Source: Antilocapra americana (lineage: Eukaryota; Chordata; Mammalia; Artiodactyla; Antilocapridae). Taken from it: a DNA stretch of 64,000 nt. The stretch spans positions 8,738,638-8,802,637 of the forward strand of contig ML660203.1 of the NCBI GenBank assembly GCA_007570785.1, in the 5' to 3' direction. Below the pieces are notes generated by a model that was not told where the DNA came from, ran no database searches, and saw only the letters and a program-made list of their open reading frames with translations. Below are positions 13,000 to 24,869 of this stretch, one piece after another. The number at the start of each line of letters is the position of its first letter. Within the stretch, counting starts at the first letter, position 1. The position numbers were made by a program, and so were the translations under genes.

Positions 13000-13900
13000 A
13001 TGCAAATAATTCAATAATAAAGGTAATAAAAAATCACCCATGACTTCAAACCTCAAAATATCTACTGGTCCTTTTCCAGTCTTGGAGCATGTGTGTGTGT
13101 ACTAATTTTTTCCTTAGGTACCTGAACAAATCTCTACAGAATTTTATGTTCTGGTGCTTTTTCACATATTAGAGTAGACATTATTCATGTTTTAGACATA
13201 TTCCATAATTAATTTTTGAAATGGCTACATGTTATTCTATTTATTTAGCCTTTATTTATGTTAAAATTATTTCTAATTTTTTTGCCATAGTAGACTTTAA
13301 TGTGGTTACCATTTTCTTGCAGTATAGTTTTCTTATTTTAAATTATTTATTAAGGATAAACTAGGAAAGTACACTGTAGGTCAAAGGGTGTGAGCAATTT
13401 TCCTTTCCAAAAAGTTGTTTTAATTTATACTGCCACCAGCAATGTTTATATAACTAATTTTTCATCATTACTTCCCCTAAATTGCATTTAAAAAAAATTT
13501 TTATCCATCTTCTGTCTCGGGTCTTAGTTGCATCGTGCGGCATCTTCTTTGCTGTGCATAAACCCTCCGGTTGTGGCTAGTGGGCTTAGTTGCCCTGAGG
13601 CTTGTGGGAATCTTAGTTTCCTGACCAGGGTTCGAACCCACACCCCCCACACCCCCTGGACCACCAGGGAAGTCCCTAAATTGTATGTTTTTTAAAAATT
13701 TAATTGGGTAGAAAAATGTTACCTTGTTTGGCTTAGCATTTCTTTATCAGGGTTAAACATTTTTCTGTGTTTGTCAGTTGTATTCTGGTTTGTAAAAACT
13801 GTATGCTTTTATCATTTCTTCATTCATCTACTGGGAATTTATTTTTATTACCAGTTTATGTAAATTCCTTTTGTAGCCATTAACCTTTTTCATATTTAAT
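13000..13900 (-). repeat. Old L1-like LINE fragment, interrupted
   Basis: Phrases such as gggtgtgagcaattttcc, tttccaaaaagttgttttaa and actgccaccagcaatg resemble old L1 3' sequence. A CHR at 13488-13673 splits it. Confidence 0.45.
13488..13673 (-). mobile_element. CHR-type SINE with target-site duplication
   Basis: Reversed CHR ending ccaccagggaagt. It is flanked by ccctaaattgcat (13475-13487) and ccctaaattgtat (13674-13686). Confidence 0.88.
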
Positions 13901-14201
13901 GCAATGAAACTTTATTTTTGATGTATAAATTATATAGTATGTAATTTATTTATATAAATATATTTAAATACAGACTAATTCCCTTCAATTAGTGTATGCT
14001 GCTTGCCCTTCTGAGAATGTCTTGTTTATGCCTGTATTTCTTGGGCTTCCCACTGAGTCTGGCACAGAGGAGGCAATAAAGGAATGAATGAAGAATATAT
14101 TTGTGCGAAAGAGGGATCTACTTTAGATAGTCAGGTAGCTATTTCTTTTCAGAAGTTTTTGGGCTGTGTTCTGTTTTTGTCTGTGTATGCATTGAAAATT
14201 T

Positions 14202-14483
14202 ATTTATTTTTGGCTGTGCTGAGTCTTCATTCCTGCCTGGGGTTTTATCTAGTTGTGGAGACTGGGGGCTACTCTCCAGTTGCGGCGCCTCGGCTTCTCT
14301 TAGTTGCGGAGTGCAGGTTCTAGAGCAGGCAACTTCATTAGTAATGGTGCTGGGGCTCAGTAGTTGTGGCGCATGGGCTTAGTTGCCTTGAGGCATGTGG
14401 AATCTTCCTGGACCAGGGACTGAACCTGTGTTCCCTGCATTGGCAGGCAGATTTCTAACCACTGGACCTCCCGGGAAGTCCTA
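14202..14483 (-). mobile_element. CHR-type SINE, near full length
   Basis: Reversed CHR from tatttttggctgtgctgag to cccgggaagtcct. It is flanked by gaaaattt at 14194-14201 and 14484-14491. Confidence 0.88.
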
Positions 14484-14586
14484 GAAAATTTTAACAGAAT
14501 TTGTCCTGTAGCTCTAAGTCATTTGTAAATAATGTGTGCATAGAAGGTGGGAGAGGGAGCTCGTTCTATCAATCTCTGACTTGGGC

Positions 14587-14690
14587 CTCATTCTTTGAAT
14601 CAATAAACATTTCTTGGGTACCTAATACGTACCAGGTACTGTATTAGGTTCTCGGACAGCATTATAGCAAGGCATCCATGTAAACAGCTT
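14587..14690 (-). repeat. L2 LINE 3' fragment
   Basis: Text of the type caataaacatttcttgggta...ccaggtactgtattagg is typical of reversed L2 3' ends. Confidence 0.5.
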
Positions 14691-15174
14691 GGAGTTGTTT
14701 ATCTCATGCTGTCAAGATGTAATTTCAGCCATTGTAAATAAACTGGACATTTTGTCATGTTGACCATACCTCGCTAGTACATCTTCCCAGTTTTGAGTTC
14801 TGGTTGGAAAACTCTGCCTCAGAATGACATCCTCAGGCCCGTGTCCGAGAGGGAGGCAGATTTGGCTCAGAATGAGGAAGAACCTTGTGTTAACTAAAAT
14901 TGTGGTGTAATGGAATGTGTTGGCTATATTTGGCAAAGTAAATTTACTCTTACTGGAAATATTCAAGCAATGATTGGAAGACTGTGTTAGGGGCATGACA
15001 TAAAAGTATCTTTCACTGGGTGAATGGTAGTATCAGAAGATCTCTAAGGTAATGTCCATTGCCATAATCCTGTTATTGTTTTCAAAAGGCTAGGGACGTT
15101 GGATTCTCAACTATCTTTTCTAAAGAACCTCTTGAAGTTCTATCATACTATGATGAGTCTACTTTAAAATTTTT

Positions 15175-16390
15175 TTAAATTTTGAAATAATTTAAACTTA
15201 TATAAAAGTGATAAAATAGTAGTGTTACCATATATCCTTCATCTACTTCCTTTAATGTTAACATCTTATATGACCATAGTACAGTTATTGAAACCAGGAA
15301 GTCAACATTGATGTAATGCTATTAAATAATCTGTATACCTTATTTCAGTCCCCTCTCCCCATTAATTCCTTTTTTGGTTCTTGGTTTGGGTTTGTCTAAT
15401 ATTTTCTTAAAATTAGATTGAGGCTATGCATTTTTGGAAAAAGTGACATTGTTTCCTTCTCAGTGTGTCATATCAAGGGATACATAATGCCAGTATATCT
15501 TGTTACTGGTGATGTTAACCTTGGGCATTGGTTATTAATTAAAGTTACTGTTTTCCCCTTTGTAATTAGTATCTTGTGAGAAGATACTTTGAGATGGTAC
15601 AGATTTCTCATCATACTTTTGCTTATTACTTTTAGCATCCATTGTTGGTTATTTTTTTTAATAGTATGTAATAATTACTTTAAAAATTATGATAAAATAC
15701 ACATAACAAAGTTACCATCATTTTTAAGTATGCAATTCAGTAGTGTAAAATATCGTCACATTGTTAAACAGTATATGTCTAGAGATTTTTCATCTTCCAA
15801 AACTGAAAATGTTTATACCCCCACCTGCCCTTGGCAGCCACCTTTCCAGCTTTCTGTTTCCATGATTTTGACTACTTTAATGCTACCTATGGGGCTTCCC
15901 AGGTGTTGCTAATGCTAAAGAACCCACCTGCTGATACAAGAGACACAAGAGACGTGGGTTTGATCCCTGGGTTGGCCCTGGAATAGGAAATAGCAACCCA
16001 TTCCAGTATTCTTGCCTGGAAAATTCCATGGACAGAAGAGCCTGGCAGGCCACACAGTCCATGGGGTCGCAAAAAGTCAGACATGACTGAGCAACTGAGT
16101 ACAGTGCTACATATGAGTGGAATCATACAGTATTTGTCTTTTTGTTACTTATTTTGCTTGGCATGATGTCTTCAAAGTTCATTTATGTTATAGCATGTGA
16201 GAAGATTTTTTTCTTTTTTTAAAGTTTTATAATATTCCATTGTATTTATATATTACAGTTTCTTTATCCATTATTCTGTCAGTGGGCATTTGGGTTGCTT
16301 CCATATCTTGGCTATTGTGAAAAATGCTTCAGTGAAGATAAGTATGCAAATATCTCTTCAAACTCTTGCTTTAAATTTTTTTTTTTTTTG
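15175..16390 (-). repeat. Old L1 3'-region fragments, interrupted
   Basis: L1M-like text lies at 15175-15350, 15660-15880 (caattcagtagtgtaaaat, accttccagc) and 16105-16380 (gagtggaatcatacagtatt, cattgtatttatat). A Bov-tA splits the last two. Confidence 0.6.
15892..16104 (+). mobile_element. Bov-tA SINE with target-site duplication
   Basis: The head is gggcttcccaggtgttgcta and the body BovA, with no long tail. It is flanked by tgctacctatg (15881-15891) and tgctacatatg (16105-16115), one mismatch. Confidence 0.88.
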
Positions 16391-16969
16391 ATATTTAGTT
16401 AGACATGGTATTGCTGTATCATGTGATAATTCTATATATGGTTCTTGACTGCAGTAGTCATTACTGTGGTGTTTGCTTGATGGTCATTTTCTCATTCCAT
16501 CAATACCTACTCCATTTGTTGACTGGAATTCTACTGTAAGGATGAGCTGTCACTTCCTCTCCATGTATTTGTTTATTCAATTATTTTGTTTGTATCAGTA
16601 TGAGCTAATGGGTATTTATTCTGTGAGTTATAATCTATTCTCGTTATTTATTTTGTTGATCAAATTGTCCCATGTTTGGCTATTGAGAGCTCCTTCAAGT
16701 TCTTTTCTACATGCCTTCAGTTTTTGAACACTTCTTTATTTCTTGGGCACCACAAGATGTTTCAGGTTCATGCTGTATTTAATTTGCTGTAGTCCTAGAG
16801 TCAACAGTTTCACTGGGGAGCCCTGGTTCCTTTTATTGGAGAAGAATATTAGGAATATTTAGAAATTAAGATCTGGGTGCTAAGTGTACATTAGCCAATG
16901 TTGAACTGTACTTAGGTTTTTGAAATCAGCTAGGGGAGAGAAGAGAGCTCTGAATATATGTTTTACCCC

Positions 16970-17130
16970 TTAATGAACTTTACTTCTTTGAGCCTTAAGA
17001 GTCCTCATTTCTAAAATGGGAAAAAATAGTATCAACTTTGCTAGATTGCTGTGAGATAACAAAAGTAGAACAGCAAGCTTACAGGTGCTGGGCATATGGG
17101 ATATCTTTAGTAAATTGTAACTATGATTTT
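16970..17130 (+). repeat. MIR SINE fragment
   Basis: MIR-like wording: gagccttaagagtcctcatttctaaaatggg, then gctgtgagataac, then tgctgggcatatggg. Confidence 0.5.
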
Positions 17131-17224
17131 TGTTGCTGTTTATGTTCATGCTCCTTGGGTAAATTTTCTCCTCATCTTGTAAATGGAAACTTAAAAAAAT
17201 TTTTTTTTGTCCTAAAACTACCTT

Positions 17225-17470
17225 AAGTTGCAACCTCTCCCTGGGTCTTAGTTTCCTCATCTGTGAAAGGAAAAGGTTGGATTTAGAAGATCTCTGAGAT
17301 TCCTTCCAGCTCAAGTGTTGTTATTCTAAGTTACTCTTTAGTTCTTTAATTGCTTTTTCTCCAAGCTAAACAGCCTCAATTCGTTTTAACCTTTCCACTA
17401 GGACCTTTTATCCATCTCTTTGATCATTCCTGTGGTTCTTTTCTGGACCTTCTCCAGATTGTCCTTCTAT
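17225..17470. repeat. CR1/L3-like LINE text (uncertain)
   Basis: Gatctctgagattccttcca and ctccaagctaaacagcctca...ttttctggaccttctccag recall CR1/L3 3' sequence, the second part in reverse. It is diverged, so family and boundaries are tentative. Confidence 0.35.
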
Positions 17471-17494
17471 TTAAAAAAAAAAAAAACCCACCTA

Positions 17495-17620
17495 GTTTTT
17501 ATTGAGTGCTGACTCCATGCCCAGAATGGTGTTGAGCAGTGGGACAGAAAATAAAAGAAGTGTAAGATATACTGTGCCCTGGTGGAGCTTATAGTTTTGC
17601 TAAAAGGACCAGATATTCAA
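17495..17620 (-). repeat. L2 LINE fragment
   Basis: L2-like text: tttattgagtgctgactccatgc, agtgggacagaaaataaaag, ctggtggagcttatag. Confidence 0.5.
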
Positions 17621-17637
17621 GAATTGCTGAGTCTTTC

Positions 17638-17705
17638 TCTCTCTCCTTTTCCCTTTTTCCCTCCCTCCCTCCATCCATTCCTTCCTTCTTTCCCTCCTCT
17701 CTTTC
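17638..17705. repeat. Pyrimidine-rich low-complexity tract
   Basis: Almost pure C/T run built on ctccct and ccttc units. It looks like simple sequence, not a splice acceptor, as no exon follows. Confidence 0.8.
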
Positions 17706-18069
17706 CCTATTTCTTTCAGATCAGGAATGTCTTTTCATTTTCAGAACCTTCTTGGAAGCAAAAAAGAAGAGTGACATTTTAGTATTTCACTTGATGAGGG
17801 GCTGCATGTATAAGAGTTTGCCATTGGATTTGTCTGGAACAGGTCTTCATATTTGTTTTATGCATTGAAGTTTACCCATCTCTTTTACATAGATTCTTTT
17901 ATTTGGTTTTAAAACAAACATATGAAATAGGCAGAGCTAGAGCTTCTAACCCTGTTTTTCATCTTCCACTGCCCCATGCTTTTCACTCACCTTCTCTATG
18001 CTGCTGCCATCTTAAGGCTTATCCATGATCTCTTTTCTGATGACTCCAGATCTTTTTGATCTCTAAATT

Positions 18070-18680
18070 TCTGTTTTTTGTTGAAGTATAATAAAAATAC
18101 AAAAAAGCGTAAGTCATAAGTATGTGACTCAATGAATTATCCCAAAGTGAACATAATCAGCTCCCGAATCAAGAAGGAGAACCCCAGAAGCTCCTTGATC
18201 CCCTTCTAGTCTCTATCCCTAACCAAAGTTAAGCAGTCTTCTCTTTGAACACCAGAGTAGTTTTGCCTTTCAAACATATGGTATGTACTCTCTTATGTTT
18301 GTCTGCTTTCATTCAACTTTGTTTTAGAAATTCATCTATGTTACTCTGGGTTGAAATAGTTTATTCATTCTCATTGTTGTATAGTATTTTGTTGTCTGAC
18401 TGTACCACAGTTAATTTTTCCATTTATTTATTGATGGATATTTAGATTGTTTCGGGTTGTGCTTCTATAAATAGGGCTCTTATGAGCATTCTTGTATACA
18501 TTTTTGTGAGGATATATGCACATTTCTATTGGGGTATATACTTAGAAATGGAATTGTTGAATCTTACAGAATGGATATACATTCAGCTTCCTAGATACTG
18601 CCAAATAATTTTTCAAAGTGATTGTATTGTTTTATACTCCCATCAACAGAATATGAGAGTTCTAATTGCTCTGTATCCTT
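18070..18680 (-). repeat. Old L1 3'-region fragment
   Basis: L1M-like wording throughout (gttgtatagtattttgttg, cttagaaatggaattgttga, ttcaaagtgattgtattg, atactcccatcaacag). It is followed by a (tg)n tract. Confidence 0.6.
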
Positions 18681-18689
18681 TCTGATGCT

Positions 18690-18708
18690 ATGTGTGTGTG
18701 TGTGTGTT
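18690..18708. repeat. Short (TG)n microsatellite
   Basis: About nine TG units at the end of the L1-like segment. Confidence 0.85.
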
Positions 18709-18917
18709 TGGAGGGTGGTCTTTAAACATTTTTAAATGTTTAAAAAAAAAGTAAAGTGAGTTTTCTTTCTCTTCTCCACAAGGTTTGAGCTCCATAGGAT
18801 AAGGATTGTTTTATCTTAAAACCTGGCACAAAGGCTGGCATATTGTGGGTATTTAATAAAAGTTGGAGGAAGCATATATGCATGGTATGTGTGTAGATTA
18901 AGGAGGATATATAATAA

Positions 18918-19180
18918 GGGCTTCCCTGGTGGTCCAGTGGATAAAAATCTGCCTGCCAATGCAGAGGACGCAGGTTTGATCTCTTCGATCCCTGGTGGGG
19001 GAGATCCCACAATGCCGAGGGGCAGCTAAGCCCGTGTACCCCAGCTACTGAACCCAGAGGCCCTAGAGCCTGTGCTTCGCAACAAGAGAAGCCATAGCTA
19101 TGAGAAGCCTGCATGCTGCAACAAAAGTAGACCCCGTGCAGCAAGGAAGACCCAGTGCAGCCAGAACATAAATAAGTACA
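18918..19180 (+). mobile_element. CHR-type SINE, full-length-like
   Basis: The head is gggcttccctggtggtccag. The body repeats the caacaagagaagcc and gcaaggaagacccagtgcag motifs and an acataaataa tail follows. Confidence 0.88.
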
Positions 19181-19224
19181 TTTATGAAGAAGCATATAAG
19201 AAGAAGTAACCTTACAAGTCTCTG

Positions 19225-19495
19225 GGTTTGTTCATTCAACAAATATTTAAGTGTTTCCTATGTATAATGCACTGTACTTGATTCTGGTAATACAGCTAGT
19301 TCCTACCCTCATGGATATTTTTGGTGGTGGTCATAGAAAATAAATATGTGTGTAATAAAAATAAAATTGTACGTTGTAATGAGTACTGTGAATGAAACGA
19401 ACAGGCTACTGCTATGATAGAGAATCATGGATGACAAGAAACTGTTTTAGATGCGACAGTCAGAGAAGGCCTCTTTGAAAAAGTGACAGTGAGTG
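19225..19495 (-). repeat. L2 LINE fragment
   Basis: L2-like text begins ttcattcaacaaatatttaa. It continues past ctcatggatat to gacagtcagagaaggcctct. Confidence 0.55.
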
Positions 19496-20232
19496 TTTGG
19501 GGGTATTTTCTCTCTCTCTCTCTTTTTTTTTTTTAACAAAAAGTTATTTGATATCTTTTTGGTTTAAACAGAGGAAAAATTAATGTTTTTAAAGGTCAAG
19601 GGAATCTTTTTTAGGGGGCAAGGGCAAGAATGGGTAGTACAAAAAAGTAAATGTATGTGTTTGTTTATAGATATGTTTAGGTGTGGGGAAACTAGATGTT
19701 TTCTGGGGAAGAAAAAGATTATGTCATTTACTATAACTTGCCCCGAAGCATAGCTTGTTGAGACTGTTGGTTGTGTTCCTTGAACCTGTTTAAATGTTTC
19801 ATGTTCTAGTGGGCCATTGCATTGATATATGTGATATAATAGGAGTTGTTCTGTGTTTAGTGTTACACAGCCTTCTTGATACCTATGAATTTTAAGTGTA
19901 AGTCCTTGGCACTGACCAGAAGAATCCTGACTAATCTTTTAATATTCTTGTTTGGAAAGAAAAATAAATAGTAACTCTCCACATTTAGAAATTCCATTTT
20001 TTCCTTCATTAGTATTAAAGGAAAAATCATTTTCATTTCAGTGTGTCCTTTCTCTTGGGATAAAACAGAACAGAATCCTCCTGCTACTCCTTCCCCACCA
20101 GTTTCTCCTGTAAAGAAAATATAACAGTACTAAGAGTTTGGAAACTAGGTTCCTAAACTCTTGCATATTCTACCAGCATAGTGAAATAACTCATTTCTGT
20201 GTATTCCATTTTAGACTTGCACATATGCATTT

Positions 20233-20501
20233 GGGAGAAGGCAGTGGCATCCCACTCCAGTACTCTTGGCGTGGACAATCCCATGGACGTAGGAGCCTGG
20301 TAGGCTGCGTTCCATGGGGTTGCTAAGAGTCGGACATGACTGAGAGTCTTTACTTCCATCTTTTCTTCCATGGAGAAGAAATGGCAGCCCACTCCAGTGT
20401 TCTTGCCTGGAGATTCCCAGGGACAGGGGCGCCTGGTGGGCTGCTGTCTCTGGGGTCGCACAGAGTCGGACACGACTGAAGCGACCTAGCAAGAGCAGCA
20501 G
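20233..20501 (+). mobile_element. Bov-A2 SINE with perfect target-site duplication
   Basis: Two BovA units lie in tandem (starting gggagaaggcagtgg and ggagaagaaatggcagccc). It is flanked by catatgcattt at 20222-20232 and 20502-20512 without mismatch, and its tail is (agc)n. It appears young. Confidence 0.93.
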
Positions 20502-21065
20502 CATATGCATTTATGTGTCTACCTATAATTTTATACATAAATGTGTTTTCATGTTTCTAAAAATAGTAATTTCTTGTAAACTGTGGATTTTAGGTGATAA
20601 TGTTGTACCAGTGTAGGTTCATCCATTGTAACAAATGTACCACTCTGTTGAGCGATGTTGACAGTGGCAGATACTGTAAATGTGTGGGAAGTGTGTATAT
20701 GGGAACTCTCTGCACTTTGTATTCATTTTTGGTGTGAGCCTAAAACTGCCTTTAGAAATAAAGCCTACTAAAAATCTGATTATTTGATTTTCCATTGAGT
20801 GACTGAACCTTAATTTAGTTAACCACATCATTTCTCATTGGATTTATCCCCCAGTTTTCACTCTTGTGAATAATGGTATAATGAGGACCTCTTGCATATT
20901 ATTTTTTCCATAGGAATTTATTTTCAAAACTGTATTTATTGGTGTTGATTATAACATTACCAATATTGGCAGGATTATGGTGAGGATTCCATAAGGCACT
21001 TATGTACAAGGCACATTCATTGTAAGGCACTTACATAGTGTCTAGCACATAATAGTTTTAACTAA

Positions 21066-21360
21066 TGGCTTCCCTGAAAGCTCAGTTGGTAAAGAATCAG
21101 CTTGCAGTGCAGGAGACCCCGGTTCAATTCCTGGATTGGGAATATCTGCTGGAGAGGGGATAGGCTACCCACTCCTGTATTCTTGGGCTTCCCTAGTGGC
21201 TCAGCTGGTAAAGAATCCTCCTAGCGACCTGGGTTCAATCCCTGGGTTTGGGAAGATCCCCTGGGGAAGGGAAAGGCCTCTCCAGTATTCTGGCCTGGAG
21301 AATTCCATGGCCTGTATAGGTTTGCAAAGAGTCAGACACGACTGAGCAACTTTCACTTTC
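21066..21360 (+). mobile_element. Two-headed Bov-tA SINE (Bov-tA3-like)
   Basis: Two tRNA-like heads lie in tandem (ggcttccctgaaagctcag at 21067 and gggcttccctagtggctcag at 21185). One BovA body follows, ending cactttcactttc-like. The second head is missing part of its anticodon-arm region. Confidence 0.88.
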
Positions 21361-21519
21361 AGTGGACGTTATATTGCCAAAGTGCTTTCAAATGAAGTGT
21401 GAACATAGAAGGAAGACAATTCTGATCTGGACAACAGTGATGTTGACAGTGATGATGAAAACTTCTACTACTTATTGTGTACCTATTTTATGAAAGGTAT
21501 TTTATATTATTTTATTTAT

Positions 21520-21595
21520 TCAGGAGTTCACCAAATGTTTGTTGAGTATGTACCAGATACCATTAGGAGCTGGGTTAAGCAAGGTTGGAAAGATT
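21520..21595 (-). repeat. L2 LINE fragment
   Basis: Short L2-like text: ttcaccaaatgtttgttgag, then gtaccagataccattaggag. Confidence 0.45.
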
Positions 21596-21709
21596 CTAGA
21601 TTTTTTACTTTGAAGTAACGCTGCTCACATTAACCTAAGTGTGTGCTCATTGTTGCTTACATCTGTTCCCCCCCACCCCCACCCCCCGTAAATCTCCGCG
21701 GGGCTCCAG

Positions 21710-21796
21710 ATGAGCCAGGCGCTAGCAAGTGGTGGATCAGTACAAATTCCTGGAGTAGACATTGAGCTGAGGAGGAAGTATCATACCACAAGTAAG
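21710..21796 (+). CDS. UQCC1: UQCC1 coding exon with a C-rich, GC-rich acceptor
   Basis: The exon is 29 codons, MSQALASGG through IPGVDIELRRKYHTTSK, and is phase 0 at both ends. The donor is gtgaga after AAG. It matches the human segment MSQSRACGG...IPGIDIQLNRKYHTTRK. The acceptor is the only AG for some distance upstream: a run of C at 21668-21687, then gtaaatctccgcggggctccag. From memory the human protein carries three extra residues (Trp-Pro-Gln) before this Met. Here gggctccag at 21701-21709 would encode Gly-Leu-Gln if included, but no AG lies just before it, so the three residues appear to have been lost by use of the inner AG. The exact start is therefore a little less certain than the exon itself. 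Confidence 0.9.
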
Positions 21797-22664
21797 GTGA
21801 GACTTGATTAGTTCTTTCTATGTCTGTAGCATGCTTTCACACAAGTGTTCTTATTTGAAACTCAGCAAAATTGTTACCTGGATGAGGTAAGAAATTTTAT
21901 TGAATGCAGAAGATGAAGTTTAGGGAAGTAAAGTAACTTGCCCAGGGTCACAAGGATGGGAGGAGACAGACCAACTGAATATTGGAACCTAAGACTTCTG
22001 ATCCCATGTCTTGTATTTCTTCCATTGTACTCTCTAGCTTGAAAAGCACTTCAGAGAAAAAGTCATAGGGGTTTTTTTTATAAAATGTTAAAAATAAAGT
22101 AATATTTAACTTCTGGAGAATTTCTTATTAGTTAGATACCCTGGCTTCATTTAGAGAGGTTTAGCATTAGAAAGGTTTTCCATGGAGTTTATTTGTGAAC
22201 TACAAAACTTATCTATAGTCATTAATAAAATTTGTTATACAAAGAATACAGGAGTTTAAAAACATGTTTTCAGTACTTGCTTTGGTTCATTATGTCTATG
22301 ATTTTGTCTGCTTTCAGATAATATTTTTCTTTCCTTTTCCTATAATGTCAATAAACATAGAACATTCCTCTTCTCAGAATTGTTCTTTGGGAGGTGGGGG
22401 GGGGTCAAGATTTCTTTTTTAAAACACTCTTTTTTATAGAACTTAGATGGAGTGGGTATGTCTGCTCTGGAATCGATTAGGGTTCCAGATATATTTATAT
22501 TGAGTGAAGAAGTACCCAGAAAAATGAGAATTAAAAATTCTGGGTGAAAAAAATCAAAGCAGTAAAAAATCCCTTTAGACCTACCAAGAAATAAAAACAT
22601 TCTTTTTAGAAATTTTTTTTTGCAACTGATTTTTGATTCCTTCTTTTTTTTTTTTATTAAATAG
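21797..22664 (+). other. UQCC1: UQCC1 intron (868 nt)
   Basis: The intron begins gtgaga and ends with a long T tract then tag. I see no repeat family with confidence; there is a G run at 22396-22404. It holds no gene. Confidence 0.85.
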
Positions 22665-22772
22665 CTTTCTTCGACCAAAGATTCACCACAGCCTGTTGAG
22701 GAGAAGGTTGGTGCTTTCACAAAGATAATAGAAGCCATGGGATTCACAGGACCTCTGAAATACAGTAAATGG
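22665..22772 (+). CDS. UQCC1: UQCC1 coding exon (start of chaperone domain)
   Basis: The exon is 36 codons, starting LSSTKDSPQPVEEKVGAF and ending GFTGPLKYSKW. It is nearly identical to human UQCC1 in this stretch, with Ser in place of Thr at the third residue the only difference noticed. A T-rich tract from about 22640 leads to the acceptor tag, and the donor is gtaaag. It is phase 0 at both ends. It lies only 868 nt after the previous exon, the shortest intron in the window. The conserved block VEEKVGAFTKIIEAMGF leads into the ubiquinol-cytochrome c chaperone domain (Pfam Ubiq_cyt_C_chap family). Confidence 0.97.
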
Positions 22773-24869
22773 GTAAAGTCTTAAGTTTCTCTCATTTTTC
22801 TTTTTGAGCTTTGTGCTTTATGCTCCTTGCAGAAGATTTTTTTTTTTTATGCTGCTTTGCTTCTTGTGAAATGTATGTATTATTTTGAGAGCTTTAAAAC
22901 ATGTTGTATCCCCTGTCTCCCATTCTGAGTCAGGTCTTTACAGCATGTGGGGCTGAAATACTGCCTCTACTCCCTTAACTTGATTCCTTAGAAGTATCTC
23001 CATAGCAGGCAGTTGAATAAGACTGATCTTTCCAGGTCTTTGCCACGTTAATGCCATATAGATAAGTTCTAAGGAGTTAGATGGGCTAAATGTGCTGATG
23101 GGCAGTGTTCTTAAGGAAACATTACTTTCTATGATTCATAAGTGATTTTCTCTAGGTCATGGTAGTGATTTTCTTTAAAATTTTGTTAATGAGCATTTTA
23201 AAAATTAATCAGTTCTGACATTTATTATAATTCATATTATGGAGGGCTGTCTGCTGTGTCATTCCTCATGAGATCTTGGCCTTGCACATTATCTGTTATA
23301 TAGTACTTGCTGTAAATGAGTGAACGTCCTCTTTGCATCAGGTGCTACTGCCTCTGGACTTATATAGAAATGCCTCTAAGCAACTAAAATAATAAAAAAC
23401 AAGTCAGTGGATTTTTCTCAGCCCAGTTATCTTCTAGTACTACCGTTTCTACAGTTTTGGCAAAAGTACCTTTTAATACTTTTCAAGGTTGCTAGAATGT
23501 TGAATAAACCTAATCAGTTGTAAGTTATAGTCATAAGTCATAATCAAAGCAAACCAATACAAAGCAGTAGAGAAGACTTTTCTAGAAAACACCATAGCTT
23601 TGCCCAAAATGACTAAATTATTTCACTTATACCATTTTAACAAGTTGTAGTAAAATTATTATAGAACTTCAATTTTATTGTGGACTCTACTTTTAGTTTT
23701 CTCTTAAAATGTCTGGCTGTCTTCCTAACAGTTCTTACTACAACACATATAGGCTTTTTTCTATACCCTCCCTTTTACATAAATTGAACAGTGATTTCAC
23801 CAGCATTTTGTCTGGTGGAAAAGTATAGAAGATAAGACACATGTACTCGGTTATAATAATGTTCTTGAGACCCTAAGGTTATGAAGTGCCTTCTTAGTCA
23901 TTAATGAAATACTATTTATGCTCCTTAAAGTTATCTCTTTTTACATCATAATTCCTTGACAAATGATAATCATTGGTATATTTGGTAATATTAAGCAGGA
24001 TCTTTTCCTCTATTAAAAAAAATATTTGCCAAAAAAAAACCGATTTGCAATCATAGCATTTGGATTTAAAAACTTAAATGTTTTGTTTGAAAGTAAGAAA
24101 TTAAAAGGGAACTAAGAGCAGAAAGAAAGAAAAGGGGAAAAAATTGACTGTTTTATTAATTTCTTGATGGTTGAGTTCCACTTGGTTGCTTCCATATGCT
24201 TTGTCTCGTCTGTATTTTTATGATTCCAGAGGGAAAGTTGGCTACCATTTGGAGGATTACTAAATCATCAGGAAAATTTCTTCACTGTTTTAGTTTAAGT
24301 TAGTCTCTAATTTTTCTTGGTTCCCTTGTGAACACAAGTAAGTCTCTAATTGCATTTAAAAAATCTTTTGTAATGTGGCAGCGTCTGTTTCCTGTAACCT
24401 TCATTTTTAATTTGTGACATCAAAACATCAAAGTATGACATTCTAGTATAATTTGGGCGGGAAAATGTAGGTATAACTTTCCATTTTGAAAGAGCCTTTT
24501 TCAGCACATGTTGACTCAGAAGTCTATGGCAGACACTTGTATTGGGGTTGCACTGGCAAGAATCTTTGAATTTTGTCTTTTCATATGTCTTTCATTAAGG
24601 AGTAAAATGTCTGCTTGTCTCTCCACATCAACAGTGTCAGCCATCTTTCCTCCATCTTTTTATGTAATGTTTTTGTGTGTGGTTCCATTTTTCTTCTAGA
24701 TGCATATTCAGGAATTTAAATGTGGCTTTTCCTTACCTACTTGACTATCTCGAAATAGCCATTTTTTTTCATTATCTTTATGGAACAATATCAGGTAAGA
24801 TAAGGATGACATTTAACAGATTTAGCCACATGTCATTGAATAGGCAGTTTCCAGATTAGCCTTAAGCCA

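Larger units (their letters stand above)
12530..21709 (+). other. UQCC1: UQCC1 intron (9.2 kb)
   Basis: The intron is GT...AG bounded. It contains old L1-like 3' fragments, two minus-strand CHR SINEs, L2 and MIR pieces, a Bov-tA, a plus-strand CHR, a Bov-A2 and a two-headed Bov-tA. No gene is seen. The stretches 12530-13000, 14690-15170, 17760-18060 and 19500-20220 show nothing recognisable beyond low-complexity runs. Confidence 0.85.

Noticed and set aside
17638..17705. Strong pyrimidine tract that could lead a hidden exon
   Set aside because: The ttcag at its end is not followed by UQCC1-like coding text and the next frame closes without a fitting donor.
18740..19195. 151-codon minus-strand frame with Cys-rich look
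   Set aside because: It is the reverse complement of a CHR SINE plus flanks; the same peptide wording recurs at other CHR copies (for example 3118-3336 and 37786-38209).
22340..22747. 135-codon minus-strand frame overlapping a UQCC1 exon
   Set aside because: It is antisense to the exon and its T-rich acceptor; the lysine runs come from the poly(T) tract.
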